Shown here in pieces: positions 1 to 8,566 of a DNA stretch of 39,423 bases (position 1 is the stretch's first letter; every line of letters begins with the position of its first letter). Source of the stretch: Gemmatimonadaceae bacterium (GTDB lineage Bacteria; Gemmatimonadota; Gemmatimonadetes; Gemmatimonadales; Gemmatimonadaceae); contig JACMLX010000252.1 of NCBI GenBank assembly GCA_014379355.1, positions 1 to 39,423 on the forward strand, read 5' to 3'. The notes beneath the pieces are model-generated. The model had not been told where the DNA came from. It saw nothing but the letters and a program-made list of their open reading frames with translations, and ran no database searches. Both the position numbers and the translations under genes were made by a program.

Positions 1-288
1 AGCGTCGGATCGTGCGCGCGATGCATCGGCCGTCCGCGGCTCACCGGCGGCATGGACGGTGACGTTCCAGCCCATGTCGCGCAGAAATCCCGCGATCAGC
101 CAGCCATCGCCACCGTTGTTGCCCGGGCCGACATACACGGCCGCGCTGCGCTCGTCACGCGCGTGCAGCCACTCCGCCGCTGCCACTCCTGCCCGGCGCA
201 TCAGCGTGTACGAATCCGGCAGCGTCTCGATCGTGCGAGCATCCAGATATTTCGCGCCTTCGGCCGTTACTACTGCGATGCGCGTCAC
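1..288 (-). CDS. nnrE: NAD(P)H-hydrate epimerase, N-terminal part (cut by window edge)
   Basis: YjeF-N family enzyme that epimerises damaged, hydrated NAD(P)H so that the partner dehydratase can repair it. In many bacteria both activities sit in one protein, which cannot be decided here because the C-terminus lies outside the window. The first 96 codons are present. The glycine-rich nucleotide motif GPGNNGGDG is at residues 54-62, preceded by the family-typical LMRRAGVAAAEWL helix at about 29-41. The start is a GTG with an AG-rich stretch (GAGAAAAGG) a few bases upstream. It follows the Minf_1886-family gene on the same strand, but a 324-base gap with an inverted-repeat element separates them, so co-transcription is uncertain. 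Confidence 0.85.
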   Translation of the reverse strand, partial: MTRIAVVTAEGAKYLDARTIETLPDSYTLMRRAGVAAAEWLHARDERSAAVYVGPGNNGGDGWLIAGFLRDMGWNVTVHAAGEPRTADASRARSDA

Positions 289-612
289 AAGCCTTTTCTC
301 GGCTGGAAGATCCTGAACAGTGTTCGCGCGGGGACGCGGGAGCGCGGGGAGGTCGGTGGCAATATTAGGATCGGAACTCGATGCCACGGTAGGAATTGAT
401 TTGCAACTGCGTGACGGCAAGCCAAGTGATGTTGGCTGTTCCAAAAAAACGCTGTTGCCGGTCCCCCGCGGTCCCGCGGCACCGCGCGAAAACTGTTCGC
501 TGTCAAGACTGCGCACAGCCTGGGCACTTCTTCGCGTCCTTCGCGGGCCCCGCGTGAAAAGTGTTGGAAGCCGCGGGCCACCCATGAAAACTTTTCAGGC
601 GGAGGGTAGACC
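289..612. other. Gap between nnrE and the Minf_1886-family gene
   Basis: I see no credible gene. The open frames here lack a plausible ribosome binding site and run through the repeat arms. The gap is occupied mainly by the inverted-repeat element at 315-566, listed separately. Confidence 0.6.
315..566. repeat. Intergenic inverted-repeat element A (class with GCTGTTCC core)
   Basis: The left arm at 315-349 and the right arm at 463-497 are reverse complements at 31 of 35 positions when aligned by eye. Both are made of short GC-rich units such as TTCGCGCGGGGACGCGGG. A further related arm, CTTCGCGTCCTTCGCGGGCC followed by CCGCGTGAAAAGTGTT, lies at about 531-566. Between the main arms, 434-448 reads GGCTGTTCCAAAAAA, the same core seen in the elements at 16128-16426 and 21995-22297. 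The sequence shows the structure directly. Function and mobility are unknown. Confidence 0.7.
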
Positions 613-999
613 TTACCCCTGCGGCACGTTTCGCCAGGGGTAGGACGTCTCGAAGGCGTGGCGGAAGTCGAAGGCGTCAGCGAAGTCCTCGCGCTGGTCA
701 TGCGGCTGCTTGATGAGCATGCCCAGGTCGACGAGGGCGAAGACGATGTCGCCGAAGTGCACCGACTCGCGGATGCCCCAGTGATCGAGCACGAGGCGGG
801 ACATCACCCCATAGCGGTCGATCGCCAGGTCGCGGCAGGTCTCAGCCAGTTCCCTGCCCGAGATGTGGCGACGCTCCCCGAGGCGCTGCTGGCACTGTTC
901 CAGTGCCGCCAGCACGAAGAGAAACGCGTGCTCATGGAACCGCGGTTCGCGCAAGCGAATCTGCTCCATGATGCCATCCCGGAACGCCAGCTCTGCCAC
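613..999 (-). CDS. Minf_1886 family protein (function unknown)
   Basis: 128-residue protein matching my memory of the small conserved Minf_1886 family, found in Verrucomicrobia, Planctomycetes and relatives. It has no assigned function. Recognisable features are the N-terminal MEQIRLREPRFHEHAFLFVL segment at about 11-30, the RHISGRELAETCRDLAIDRYG segment in the middle, and HWGIRESVHFGDIVFALVDLG toward the C-terminus. The start is a GTG with GAGGGAG five bases upstream. It begins 21 bases after the glyA stop, so it is very probably co-transcribed with glyA. No transmembrane segment or known catalytic motif is visible. Confidence 0.75.
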   Translation of the reverse strand: MAELAFRDGIMEQIRLREPRFHEHAFLFVLAALEQCQQRLGERRHISGRELAETCRDLAIDRYGVMSRLVLDHWGIRESVHFGDIVFALVDLGMLIKQPHDQREDFADAFDFRHAFETSYPWRNVPQG

Positions 1000-1020
1000 G
1001 TCAGCTCCCTCGATCCTGAA

Positions 1021-2322
1021 TCAGACTTCCACGCCAACCGGCGACGGATACAACGGGTACGCGAGCGCCATTTCCTTCACGTCGGCGTGCACTGCCTGCA
1101 GGTTCGCCACGTCTTCCGGTGCCTGCAGCACCCGATCGATGAGGCTCGCGATGCGCTTCATCTCGGGCTCCTTCATGCCGCGGGTCGTGACGGCCGGCGT
1201 GCCGATGCGGATGCCGCTCGTCACGAACGGCGAGCGCGTCTCCTTCGGCACCGTGTTCTTGTTCACGGTGATACCCGCATGATTGAGCGCTGACTCGGCC
1301 AGCTTGCCGGTGAGCGTCTCGACACCGCGGGACCGCAGGTCCATCAGCATGAGATGGTTGTCCGTGCCACCCGACACGATCGATCCGCCGATCGCAATCA
1401 GCTCGGCGGCCAGCGTGCGAGCGTTGCTCACGATCTGCTGGCAGTAGGTCGTGAACTCGGGCTGCAACGCCTCGCGGAACGCGACGGCCTTGGCGGCGAT
1501 GACATGTTCCAGCGGACCACCCTGGGTGCCAGGGAAGGTCGCCTTGTCGATGGCCTTGGCGTACTTCTCCTTGCACAACACCAGACCACCGCGCGGACCG
1601 CGCAACGTCTTGTGGGTGGTCGTCGTCACGACGTCCGCGAACGGCAGCGGATTCGGATACACCCCCGTCGCCGCCAATCCGGCGAAGTGCGCCATGTCGA
1701 CCATGAAGATCGCGCCGACTTCGTCTGCCGCATCACGGAACGCCTGGTAGTCGATGACCCGGGAGTAGGCGCTGTACCCGGCGATTAGCATCTTCGGCCT
1801 CTCCGCACGTACGACGGCACGCATCGCGTCGTAATCGATTATCCCGTCATCAGTTACGCCGTAGTGCTTCGCGTTGTAGTTGAGGCCCGAAAAGTTCACG
1901 GGCGAGCCGTGTGTGAGGTGCCCGCCCTGACTCAGATCGAGGCCGACGATCGTGTCGCCCGGCTTGAGGAACGCCAGAAACACCGCCGCGTTCGCGCTCG
2001 CACCGGAGTGCGCCTGCACGTTCGCGTGCTCGGCGCCGAATAGCTGTTTCACACGATCGATCGCCAGCTGCTCCACCTTGTCCACGACTTCGCAGCCACC
2101 GTAGTATCGCTTGCCGGGCAGGCCTTCGGCGTACTTGTTCGTGAGCGGAGAACCCATCGCTTCCATGACGGCGGGCGACACGAAGTTTTCGCTCGCGATC
2201 AATTCGATGCCGTCGTTCTGGCGCACGATCTCGGCTTCGATCAGCGATGCAATCTCGGGGTCGGCGGCACGCAGCGCAGCGCCTGGCGGACAACGGTCCC
2301 AGTCATTCCACTGCTGCATCAT
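1021..2322 (-). CDS. glyA: Serine hydroxymethyltransferase
   Basis: PLP-dependent cytoplasmic enzyme that interconverts serine and glycine while charging tetrahydrofolate with a one-carbon unit. 433 residues, normal for the family. The PLP-binding lysine is K238 in [14 protein letters not shown] (233-246). [10 protein letters not shown] (41-50) and DMAHFAGL (209-216) are family signatures. The start is the first of two tandem ATG codons, which overlaps the rpiB stop as ATGA; the second ATG three bases later is an equally possible start. The overlap implies translational coupling with rpiB. One-carbon supply fits with purN and purH elsewhere in the window. Confidence 0.97.
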   Translation of the reverse strand: MMQQWNDWDRCPPGAALRAADPEIASLIEAEIVRQNDGIELIASENFVSPAVMEAMGSPLTNKYAEGLPGKRYYGGCEVVDKVEQLAIDRVKQLFGAEHANVQAHSGASANAAVFLAFLKPGDTIVGLDLSQGGHLTHGSPVNFSGLNYNAKHYGVTDDGIIDYDAMRAVVRAERPKMLIAGYSAYSRVIDYQAFRDAADEVGAIFMVDMAHFAGLAATGVYPNPLPFADVVTTTTHKTLRGPRGGLVLCKEKYAKAIDKATFPGTQGGPLEHVIAAKAVAFREALQPEFTTYCQQIVSNARTLAAELIAIGGSIVSGGTDNHLMLMDLRSRGVETLTGKLAESALNHAGITVNKNTVPKETRSPFVTSGIRIGTPAVTTRGMKEPEMKRIASLIDRVLQAPEDVANLQAVHADVKEMALAYPLYPSPVGVEV

Positions 2323-2771
2323 GCGTCCCCCTCGTCGGCCCGTTCGATCTTGGCGATCCGGCGTTCGTGCCGGCCTCCATCGAACGGTGTGTTGAGCCAC
2401 GTCTCCATGATCCTGACGCCTTCCTCGTCGCTGAGACAACGCGCCGGGATGACCAGAATGTTCGCATCATTGTGCTCGCGGGACAGTTTCGCCACCTCTG
2501 GTGTCCACGCCACCGCCGCCCGCACGCGCGGCCAACGGTTGGCGGCGTAACTCATGCCGAGGCCCGTGCCGCAGAGCAGGATACCGCGCCTGGCGTCGCC
2601 GGACGACACCTCGCGGGCGACGGGATGTGCGAAATCGGCATAATCCGTGGATTCCGCGGAGTGGGTGCCGAGATCCTCGACCTCGTATCCGAGCGTCGTC
2701 AGCACCTTTGAGAGATGCTCCTTCATTTCGAAGCCGGCATGGTCAGAACCGATCGGGATGTGCTCTGCCAT
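2319..2771 (-). CDS. rpiB: Ribose 5-phosphate isomerase B
   Basis: RpiB/LacAB-type sugar-phosphate isomerase interconverting ribose 5-phosphate and ribulose 5-phosphate in the pentose phosphate pathway. 150 residues, the usual length. Visible signatures are SDHAG (9-13), the catalytic cysteine C67 in [13 protein letters not shown] and the [10 protein letters not shown] segment (97-106). I chose the ATG that follows the dehydrogenase stop in the arrangement TGATCATG. The longer open frame upstream adds residues unlike the family. Its stop overlaps the glyA start. Confidence 0.95.
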   Translation of the reverse strand: MAEHIPIGSDHAGFEMKEHLSKVLTTLGYEVEDLGTHSAESTDYADFAHPVAREVSSGDARRGILLCGTGLGMSYAANRWPRVRAAVAWTPEVAKLSREHNDANILVIPARCLSDEEGVRIMETWLNTPFDGGRHERRIAKIERADEGDA

Positions 2772-2773
2772 GA

Positions 2774-3853
2774 TCAGGCCTCGGACTTGTTGGGGAACGG
2801 CGGCCACGTCCGCGTCATGCCGCGCACGGCCTGAATGCGGCGCTCGGCCAGACGGTCGGCGGCCACGTGCGGGGTCACACCATCCGCCTTCGCGATGTCG
2901 AACACTCCCAAGATAGTCTGATAGATCTCGTCTGCCTTCCGCAGGGAGCGAATCCGGTCCCAGCCCGCCAGCTCGCTGTAGACGTTGATCACGCCGCCGG
3001 CATTCACGACATAGTCCGGCGCGTACGTGATGCCGCGGTCCTGCAGCATCGTCCCATGGCGATCCTCGAGCAGTTGATTATTGGCGGCGCCGACCACCAG
3101 CTCGACGCGCAGCCTCGGAATCGTGTCGTCGTTCAATCCCCCTCCGAGGGCGCACGGCGCAAGGATGTCCGCGTCCTGATCGATGATGTCGGCCACCGAG
3201 ACGGCGCGGGCCCCCGTCTCGTTCACGACGCGCTTGACGCGCTCGGCATCGATGTCCGCGACGATCAGCGTAGCGCCGACGGCGTGCAGCTCCCTGGCGA
3301 GGTTGTAGCCGACGTTGCCGCAACCCTGGATGGCGATCGTGCGTTCGCTGAGGTCATCGGTGCCCCATCGGTGCTTCGAGGTGGCCTGCATCGCGCGAAA
3401 GACGCCGCGCGCCGTGACCGGCGAGGGATCACCCGACTTGCCCAGCATGCCGGCGACGTAGTTGGTCTCCATGTGCACGAAGTCCATGTCGAGCGTCCCC
3501 GTGCCGACATCCTCCGCCGTCACGTAGCGACCACCGAGTGAATCGACGAAACGGCCGTGCGCGCGGAACAGCATCTCCCGGTTGGGCGTGCGGTTGTCGC
3601 CGATGATGACACTCTTGCCTCCGCCGAGATTGAGGCCGGCAACGGCGTTCTTGTACGTCATCCCGCGCGCGAGCCGCAGCGCGTCGATGATCGCCTCCTC
3701 GTCGGAGGCGTAGTGCCAGAATCGCGTGCCGCCGAGCGCGGGACCGAGCGTGGTATCGTGGATCGCGATGATTCCGCGGTATCCGGTGGACTTGTCGTGG
3801 GCGAGCACGAGCTGCTCGTGGCCCATCGCGGAAATCGTATCGAAGAGTTTCAT
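2774..3853 (-). CDS. Glu/Leu/Phe/Val dehydrogenase, leucine dehydrogenase type
   Basis: NAD-dependent oxidative deamination of branched-chain amino acids to 2-oxo acids. 359 residues. LGPALGGTRFW (36-46) and the catalytic lysine K80 in NLGGGKSVI match the leucine dehydrogenase subgroup. A Rossmann motif GCGNVGYNLA lies near residues 180-190, and PCALGGGLN and GAANNQL follow. Short for a glutamate dehydrogenase, which supports the leucine/phenylalanine type. Placement beside acyl-CoA dehydrogenase, hydroxyacyl-CoA dehydrogenase and thiolase suggests branched-chain amino acid breakdown. Exact substrate cannot be read from sequence alone. Confidence 0.9.
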   Translation of the reverse strand: MKLFDTISAMGHEQLVLAHDKSTGYRGIIAIHDTTLGPALGGTRFWHYASDEEAIIDALRLARGMTYKNAVAGLNLGGGKSVIIGDNRTPNREMLFRAHGRFVDSLGGRYVTAEDVGTGTLDMDFVHMETNYVAGMLGKSGDPSPVTARGVFRAMQATSKHRWGTDDLSERTIAIQGCGNVGYNLARELHAVGATLIVADIDAERVKRVVNETGARAVSVADIIDQDADILAPCALGGGLNDDTIPRLRVELVVGAANNQLLEDRHGTMLQDRGITYAPDYVVNAGGVINVYSELAGWDRIRSLRKADEIYQTILGVFDIAKADGVTPHVAADRLAERRIQAVRGMTRTWPPFPNKSEA

Positions 3854-3897
3854 GGTCAGTGGAATGGACGACGCGTCGCGACTTCGCGACCGGTCGG

Positions 3898-5067
3898 TCA
3901 GCTGCGGGGATAGAGCTCGCGCGCAATCACGATGCGCTGCACTTCGGACGTGCCCTCGTAGATCTCCGTGACCTTGGCGTCGCGGAACAATCGCTCCACC
4001 GGATATTCGGTCACGTAGCCGTACCCACCGAAAATCTGGATCGCATTGGTGGTCGTCCACATCGCCGTTTCACTGGCGAGCAGCTTGCACATCGCGCCGA
4101 ACTGCGTGATGGTCTGGCCTGCATCCTTGGCGCGTGCGGTCGTGTAGAGGAGTGCGCGCGCCGACGCGATGCGGCTGGCCATGTCGGCCAGCTTGAACTG
4201 CACGGCCTGGAAATCCTTGATCGGTTGATCGAACTGCCTGCGCTCGGCCGCGTATGCGCGCGCTGCCTCAGCCGCTGCCGTGGCAATGCCGAGTGCCTGC
4301 GCAGCGATGCCGAGCCGGCCGTGATCGAGCGACTGCATGGCGTAGATGAATCCCATCCCTTCAGTTCCGAGCAGCCGATCGGCCGGCACGCGCATCTCGT
4401 CGAAATTCAGCGCGACGGTGGGACTGGCGCGCATGCCCAGCTTGTCTTCCTTCTTGCCGACGTTGAATCCCGGGAGATCGGGCGTGATGATGAACGTGGA
4501 GATTCCCTTGCCGCCGCGTCGCGCGTCGGGCGTGTCGGTGCGTGCCATCGCGAGGATCACCCCCGCGTGGGTGCCTTGTGTGACCCAGCTCTTCGTGCCG
4601 GTGATGATCCAGTCGTCGCCATCGTGCACGGCCTGCGCCGAGAGGGAACTGGCATCACTGCCACTGCCGGGCTCCGACAATGCAAAGGCTCCGAGCAGCT
4701 CGCCCCGCGCCATGGGCGGCAACCAGCGCTCCTTCTGCGCGTCGGTCCCGTAGTTGAGAATCATCTGCGTGGGGAGCGAATTGTGCACGCTCATCATCAC
4801 ACCCACCGACGCATCGTGTGTCGACATCTCCTCCAGCGCCAGCAGGTACGTCAGCGCATCGAGGCCGAGGCCATCGTATTGCTCTGGAATGAGCATACCG
4901 AGCAAACCCAGGTCTCCGAGCTTCTTCACGAGTGCTGCTTCGAAATAGCTGTCGCGATCCCACTGCGCGGTATGCGGCGTGATTTCAGCGGCAGCGAATT
5001 CGCGCACCGTACGCTGAATCTCGCGCTGTTCTTCGGTCAGCGGAAAGAGTGCTTCTGATGGAAACAT
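3898..5067 (-). CDS. Acyl-CoA dehydrogenase
   Basis: FAD-dependent enzyme that inserts the alpha,beta double bond in acyl-CoA substrates and passes electrons to ETF. 389 residues, the standard short-chain size. It shows the order N-terminal helical domain, beta domain (FALSEPGSGSDA and TGTKSWVTQG) and C-terminal helical domain (RRQFDQPIKDFQAVQFKLAD, QIFGGYGYVTEYPVERLFRD). The catalytic glutamate is in YEGTSEVQ close to the C-terminus, as in butyryl- and isovaleryl-type enzymes. The start follows the upstream dehydrogenase stop as TGATCATG. Likely short-chain or branched-chain substrate by context. Confidence 0.95.
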   Translation of the reverse strand: MFPSEALFPLTEEQREIQRTVREFAAAEITPHTAQWDRDSYFEAALVKKLGDLGLLGMLIPEQYDGLGLDALTYLLALEEMSTHDASVGVMMSVHNSLPTQMILNYGTDAQKERWLPPMARGELLGAFALSEPGSGSDASSLSAQAVHDGDDWIITGTKSWVTQGTHAGVILAMARTDTPDARRGGKGISTFIITPDLPGFNVGKKEDKLGMRASPTVALNFDEMRVPADRLLGTEGMGFIYAMQSLDHGRLGIAAQALGIATAAAEAARAYAAERRQFDQPIKDFQAVQFKLADMASRIASARALLYTTARAKDAGQTITQFGAMCKLLASETAMWTTTNAIQIFGGYGYVTEYPVERLFRDAKVTEIYEGTSEVQRIVIARELYPRS

Positions 5068-5069
5068 GA

Positions 5070-5924
5070 TCAGGCCGTGGCGTAGGTATACACACCGCGG
5101 CCGGACTTCCTGCCGAGCCAGCCGGCATCGACGTACTTCCGCAGCAGTGGGCAGGCGCGATACTTCGGGTCTCCGATGCCCTTGTGCAGCACGTCGAGAA
5201 TCGCAACACACGTATCGAGTCCGATGAAGTCCGCCAGTGTCAGTGGCCCCATCGGATGATTCATGCCGAGCTTCATCACCGTGTCGATCGACTCGGCGGT
5301 GCCGACACCTTCCATCAGGCAGTAGAAGGCTTCGTTGATCATCGGCATCAGGATGCGATTGGCGATGAATCCGGGAAAGTCATTCGCCTCGCACGGGGTC
5401 TTGCCGACGGCCTTCGCGAGTGCAACCGTGCGCTCGGTGGTGGCGTCGCTGGTGGCGATGCCACGAATGACTTCGACGAGCTGCATCACCGGCACCGGAT
5501 TCATGAAGTGCATGCCGATCACCTGTTCGGGGCGCCTGGTGCGCGCGGCGATCTGCGTGATCGAGATCGAGCTGGTGTTGCTGGCGAGAATCGAACCGTC
5601 TGCAGCCAGCGCATCGAGTTTCGAGAAGATGTCGAACTTGAGTCCGACATTCTCCGTCGCCGCTTCGATGATCACGGTGCACTCCGCAACGGCCGCGAGT
5701 TCGGTGTGGGTGCCGATGCGGGCGAGTGTCGCCGACTGCGTCGCGGCATCGATGCTGCCTTTCTTCAGCTGACGGTCGAGGTTCTTCTCGATCGTTGCGA
5801 CACCCTTGGCCAGCGCGGCGGCGGACACGTCGATGATCGTGACGGGAAAGCCCGACTGCGCAAAGACGTGCGCGATACCGTTGCCCATCTGACCCGCGCC
5901 GATGACCGCGATGCGGTCGTTCAT
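5070..5924 (-). CDS. 3-hydroxybutyryl-CoA dehydrogenase
   Basis: NAD(P)-dependent oxidation of 3-hydroxyacyl-CoA, acting between the enoyl-CoA hydratase and thiolase steps. 284 residues, the usual length of the stand-alone enzyme. The dinucleotide motif GAGQMGNGIA is at 9-18. SNTSSISIT and GMHFMNPVPVMQLVEVI carry the catalytic serine and histidine. NDFPGFIANRILMPMINEA and HPMGPLTLADFIGLD are in the C-terminal domain. Its ATG overlaps the stop of the CPBP protease gene as ATGA, so the two are translationally coupled. No enoyl-CoA hydratase gene is present in the window. Confidence 0.95.
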   Translation of the reverse strand: MNDRIAVIGAGQMGNGIAHVFAQSGFPVTIIDVSAAALAKGVATIEKNLDRQLKKGSIDAATQSATLARIGTHTELAAVAECTVIIEAATENVGLKFDIFSKLDALAADGSILASNTSSISITQIAARTRRPEQVIGMHFMNPVPVMQLVEVIRGIATSDATTERTVALAKAVGKTPCEANDFPGFIANRILMPMINEAFYCLMEGVGTAESIDTVMKLGMNHPMGPLTLADFIGLDTCVAILDVLHKGIGDPKYRACPLLRKYVDAGWLGRKSGRGVYTYATA

Positions 5925-6853
5925 GCTTCGTGCTCCCGGGTGTCCAACGGCGCACCCGCGTTGCTGGAAATCGATCGAGACGTGGCGGACACGATGCCCG
6001 CACGCTTGCTGCGACCCGTCACCCACGACAACCCGGCGAACGTGCCGATCATGCCCAGCGCTGCGATCGCGCCTCCTTCCGGTCCCCACGCGCCTCCAGA
6101 CAGCCAGTCCGGTCCGGTATCGACGAGCCGATACCCTGGTGTGCCGAATGGCAATCCACTCACGGCGGTGTGGAATCCGGCGGACATCGTCCAGTTCCAC
6201 ATGAAATGAGCCGCCCATGCCGCCGCCAGACTTCCGGTGACGATACGAACGCCGGCCAGAAACACGCCGGCGGAGATGACGTTCGCCATCGCGATCGGAG
6301 TGACTCCCGGATTGTTGCGGTGAAGCAATCCGAAGACGATCGACGTCACTGCCGTCGCGAGTGGCCAGCCCCAGGTCTCCCGAAGTACCGCGAAAGGATA
6401 CCCGCGCATCAGCAGCTCTTCCGTCAACGCGGCCGGGGCCAGAAACGCCACCGAGAACAGGAGCGTTCGCACTTCATCGCCACCGGGCGCAGGCACGAAG
6501 GTCAGATCCCCGCGCGCGATGAGCAGCCCGGTCGGCACGCCGATCGCGAGTACGCCGGCGAGCAGGCCCAGCGCCAACGTCGTCGGTCTCCACGCACCAG
6601 CCCCAAGGCCAACCAACGACCAGTTCCGCTTGTCGATCGTGAACGAGGCGTAGCGCGTCGCGAACAGCACCGCCAGGCACTCGAGCGTCGGCCGCAGCCA
6701 CGGCATGCTCGCCGCCGGCAGCGTCATGGCGAGCAGCGGCACCGCCACGTTCGACGCTGCAAAGCCCGCCAGCAGGAACAGCAGGATGCGCCAGGGCGCG
6801 CGCAGCCGATCCGGCCTGACGTACGCGATGCGATCCAGCAGCGATGTGGTCAC
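5921..6853 (-). CDS. CPBP family intramembrane metalloprotease
   Basis: Polytopic membrane protein of the CAAX protease and bacteriocin-processing (CPBP, Abi) family. 310 residues with about eight hydrophobic segments. The conserved metal and catalytic motifs are present: TEELLMRG (glutamates 145-146, R150), LLHRNN (H178) and AAHFMWNW (H216, N220). This suggests an active glutamate-type protease. The start codon is GTG with no strong ribosome binding site visible. It sits inside a fatty-acid degradation operon and overlaps the next gene. Its substrate is unknown. Confidence 0.88.
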   Translation of the reverse strand: MTTSLLDRIAYVRPDRLRAPWRILLFLLAGFAASNVAVPLLAMTLPAASMPWLRPTLECLAVLFATRYASFTIDKRNWSLVGLGAGAWRPTTLALGLLAGVLAIGVPTGLLIARGDLTFVPAPGGDEVRTLLFSVAFLAPAALTEELLMRGYPFAVLRETWGWPLATAVTSIVFGLLHRNNPGVTPIAMANVISAGVFLAGVRIVTGSLAAAWAAHFMWNWTMSAGFHTAVSGLPFGTPGYRLVDTGPDWLSGGAWGPEGGAIAALGMIGTFAGLSWVTGRSKRAGIVSATSRSISSNAGAPLDTREHEA

Positions 6854-6883
6854 GACGTCGCGCCGACAGCAGTCGGTGTGCGA

Positions 6884-8095
6884 TCAGGCCCGTTCAACGG
6901 ACAACGCAACCGCATCGCCACCACCGAGGCACAACGTGGCGAGGCCCGTTGCAACATCACGATCGATCATCGCATGCAGCAGCGTGACGAGAACCCGTGC
7001 ACCGCTCGCCCCGATCGGATGGCCAAGTGCGATTGCGCCGCCGTTCACGTTGACGCGATCGAAGTCCCATCCGAGTCCGCGGCCATCGGCCAGCGACTGC
7101 GACGCGAACGCCTCGTTTGCCTCGATGAGGCCGTAGTCGCCGATGCTCTTCCCTTCCTTCTTCATCAGGTTCTTCACGGCGGTGATCGGCGCGAAGAAGA
7201 GTTCCTTCGGATCGACGGCGCCGGTGGCGTAGCCACTGATGCGCGCCATGACCGTCAGACCGTGCGCGCGCGCGACCGCCTCGCTCGTGATGACGAGTGC
7301 GGCGCCACCATCATTGAGCGACGATGCATTGCCAGCGGTGACGCTCAGGTCCGTCACGTCCTTCGGCGCATCCTTCGGAAACGCAGGTCGCAACGCGGCG
7401 AGGGACTCGGCGGTCGTGTCGGCACGCGGACCTTCATCGGCGCTGATGATGAACGGCCCTTTCCGACCGGGAATGCTGACCGGTGCGATCTCGGTCGCAA
7501 ACCTGCCGGCGGCCTGCGCCTCGATCGCCTTCCGATGGCTGTCCGCTGCGAATGCATCCTGATCCGCGCGACTGACGCCACCCTTCGCTGCCGTGTGTTC
7601 GGCATGCCCACCCATGTGGCAGTGATACGTGGCGCAATACAGGCCATCGCGGATCATGCCATCGACGAGATTCTGGTCACCGATCTTCACGCCGCTGCGA
7701 ATGCCATACATGTAGTGCGGCGCGTTGGACATGCTCTCCTGGCCACCGGCAATCAGCACGGAGCGATCACCGACCTTGATGGCTTGCGCAGCAAGCATGA
7801 CGGCCTTGAGTCCGGAGCCGCAGACCTTGTTGACGGCCATGGCGGATGCGGTGACCGGCACCCCGCCGAGGAGCGCAGCCTGACGCGCCGGCGCCTGCCC
7901 CGTGCCGGCCTGCAGCACGTGCCCCATGATCACTTCCTCGATCAGCTCAGCCGGCACTCCGCTGGCCTGCAGGGCGGCCGCAATCGCATGTCCGCCCAGC
8001 TGTGGCCCGGTCAGCGACGCGAGGCCGCCGAGGTACTTGCCGATCGCGGTGCGCTTCGCGGCGACGATGACCGGGGTGAATTCAGGGGATGACAT
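6884..8095 (-). CDS. Acetyl-CoA acetyltransferase (thiolase)
   Basis: Thiolase that cleaves 3-oxoacyl-CoA or condenses two acetyl-CoA. 403 residues. The nucleophilic cysteine C92 is in NKVCGSGLKA. The histidine lies in NGGAIALGHPIGASGAR, and the second cysteine in LCLGGGDAVAL near the C-terminus. NEAF (after LIEA) is the fourth signature. The start MSSPEFTPV gives the normal N-terminus; the upstream extension is unlike the family. It is the first gene of the minus-strand cluster, so its promoter should lie within 8096-8566, where the inverted-repeat element B is found. Confidence 0.95.
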   Translation of the reverse strand: MSSPEFTPVIVAAKRTAIGKYLGGLASLTGPQLGGHAIAAALQASGVPAELIEEVIMGHVLQAGTGQAPARQAALLGGVPVTASAMAVNKVCGSGLKAVMLAAQAIKVGDRSVLIAGGQESMSNAPHYMYGIRSGVKIGDQNLVDGMIRDGLYCATYHCHMGGHAEHTAAKGGVSRADQDAFAADSHRKAIEAQAAGRFATEIAPVSIPGRKGPFIISADEGPRADTTAESLAALRPAFPKDAPKDVTDLSVTAGNASSLNDGGAALVITSEAVARAHGLTVMARISGYATGAVDPKELFFAPITAVKNLMKKEGKSIGDYGLIEANEAFASQSLADGRGLGWDFDRVNVNGGAIALGHPIGASGARVLVTLLHAMIDRDVATGLATLCLGGGDAVALSVERA

Positions 8096-8566
8096 ATATG
8101 GACGGCGTCGGAGCATTCGTGTGGAGTCCGGCCGGTCTGCCGGAGAGTCGAAAGATAGCACCCGGGCGCATTGGCAACCGTGTGGCTCACGCAGGACATC
8201 GGAGCCAGAGCGGGTCGCAGGTTCTGGATGGCGAGGGGCTGCTCGTCTCGCACGGAGATACAGGGGCACAGAGAAAGCCGGGTCGGTTGCGGTGGAGGTT
8301 GAACAACTTCGCGCGGAGCCGCGTGAGGCTTTTCATCTGCCTCCGCGCCTGACCGAACCGGATCCTTGTGCTCTGCTGCCAGGGGTGAGAGCATCCGTAT
8401 AAAGTGCTGTTGCAGTCTCTGTGTCTCCGTGGCTCCGTGCGAGACATGGAGTTGCCGTTCCTACGGACAAGGCGTACGATCGTGGCGATGCGAGACCCGC
8501 GGTTGCCGTCGCTGACGACGCCGACAACGCTTCGCGTGAACCCTCTGACACTCGGAGATGTGACGC
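8096..8566. other. Divergent intergenic region between thiolase and DUF4287 genes
   Basis: No gene is supported. Most of the interval is occupied by the inverted repeat at 8245-8445. Promoters for both flanking operons must lie here, but I see no convincing -35/-10 pair. A GGAG sequence upstream of 8567 is the ribosome binding site of the plus-strand gene. Confidence 0.5.
8245..8445. repeat. Intergenic inverted-repeat element B (simple-arm class)
   Basis: The 30-base left arm (8245-8274, beginning GTCTCGCACGGAG) and right arm (8416-8445, ending CTCCGTGCGAGAC) are reverse complements at 25 of 30 positions. Each arm consists of imperfect tandem units of the type CACGGAG or TCTCCGTGG. About 140 bases separate the arms. 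The left end, GCTCGTCTCGCAC, is shared with the element at 24075-24210. Confidence 0.75.

Noticed and set aside
285-701. 138-residue minus-strand frame across the gap near the left edge
   Set aside because: It covers the inverted-repeat arms and overlaps the end of the Minf_1886 gene. Composition follows the repeats.
5930-8092. 720-residue open frame on the plus strand
   Set aside because: It lies antisense to the CPBP and thiolase genes. It is rich in Arg, His and Asp as antisense frames in high-GC DNA are, and has no recognisable domain.
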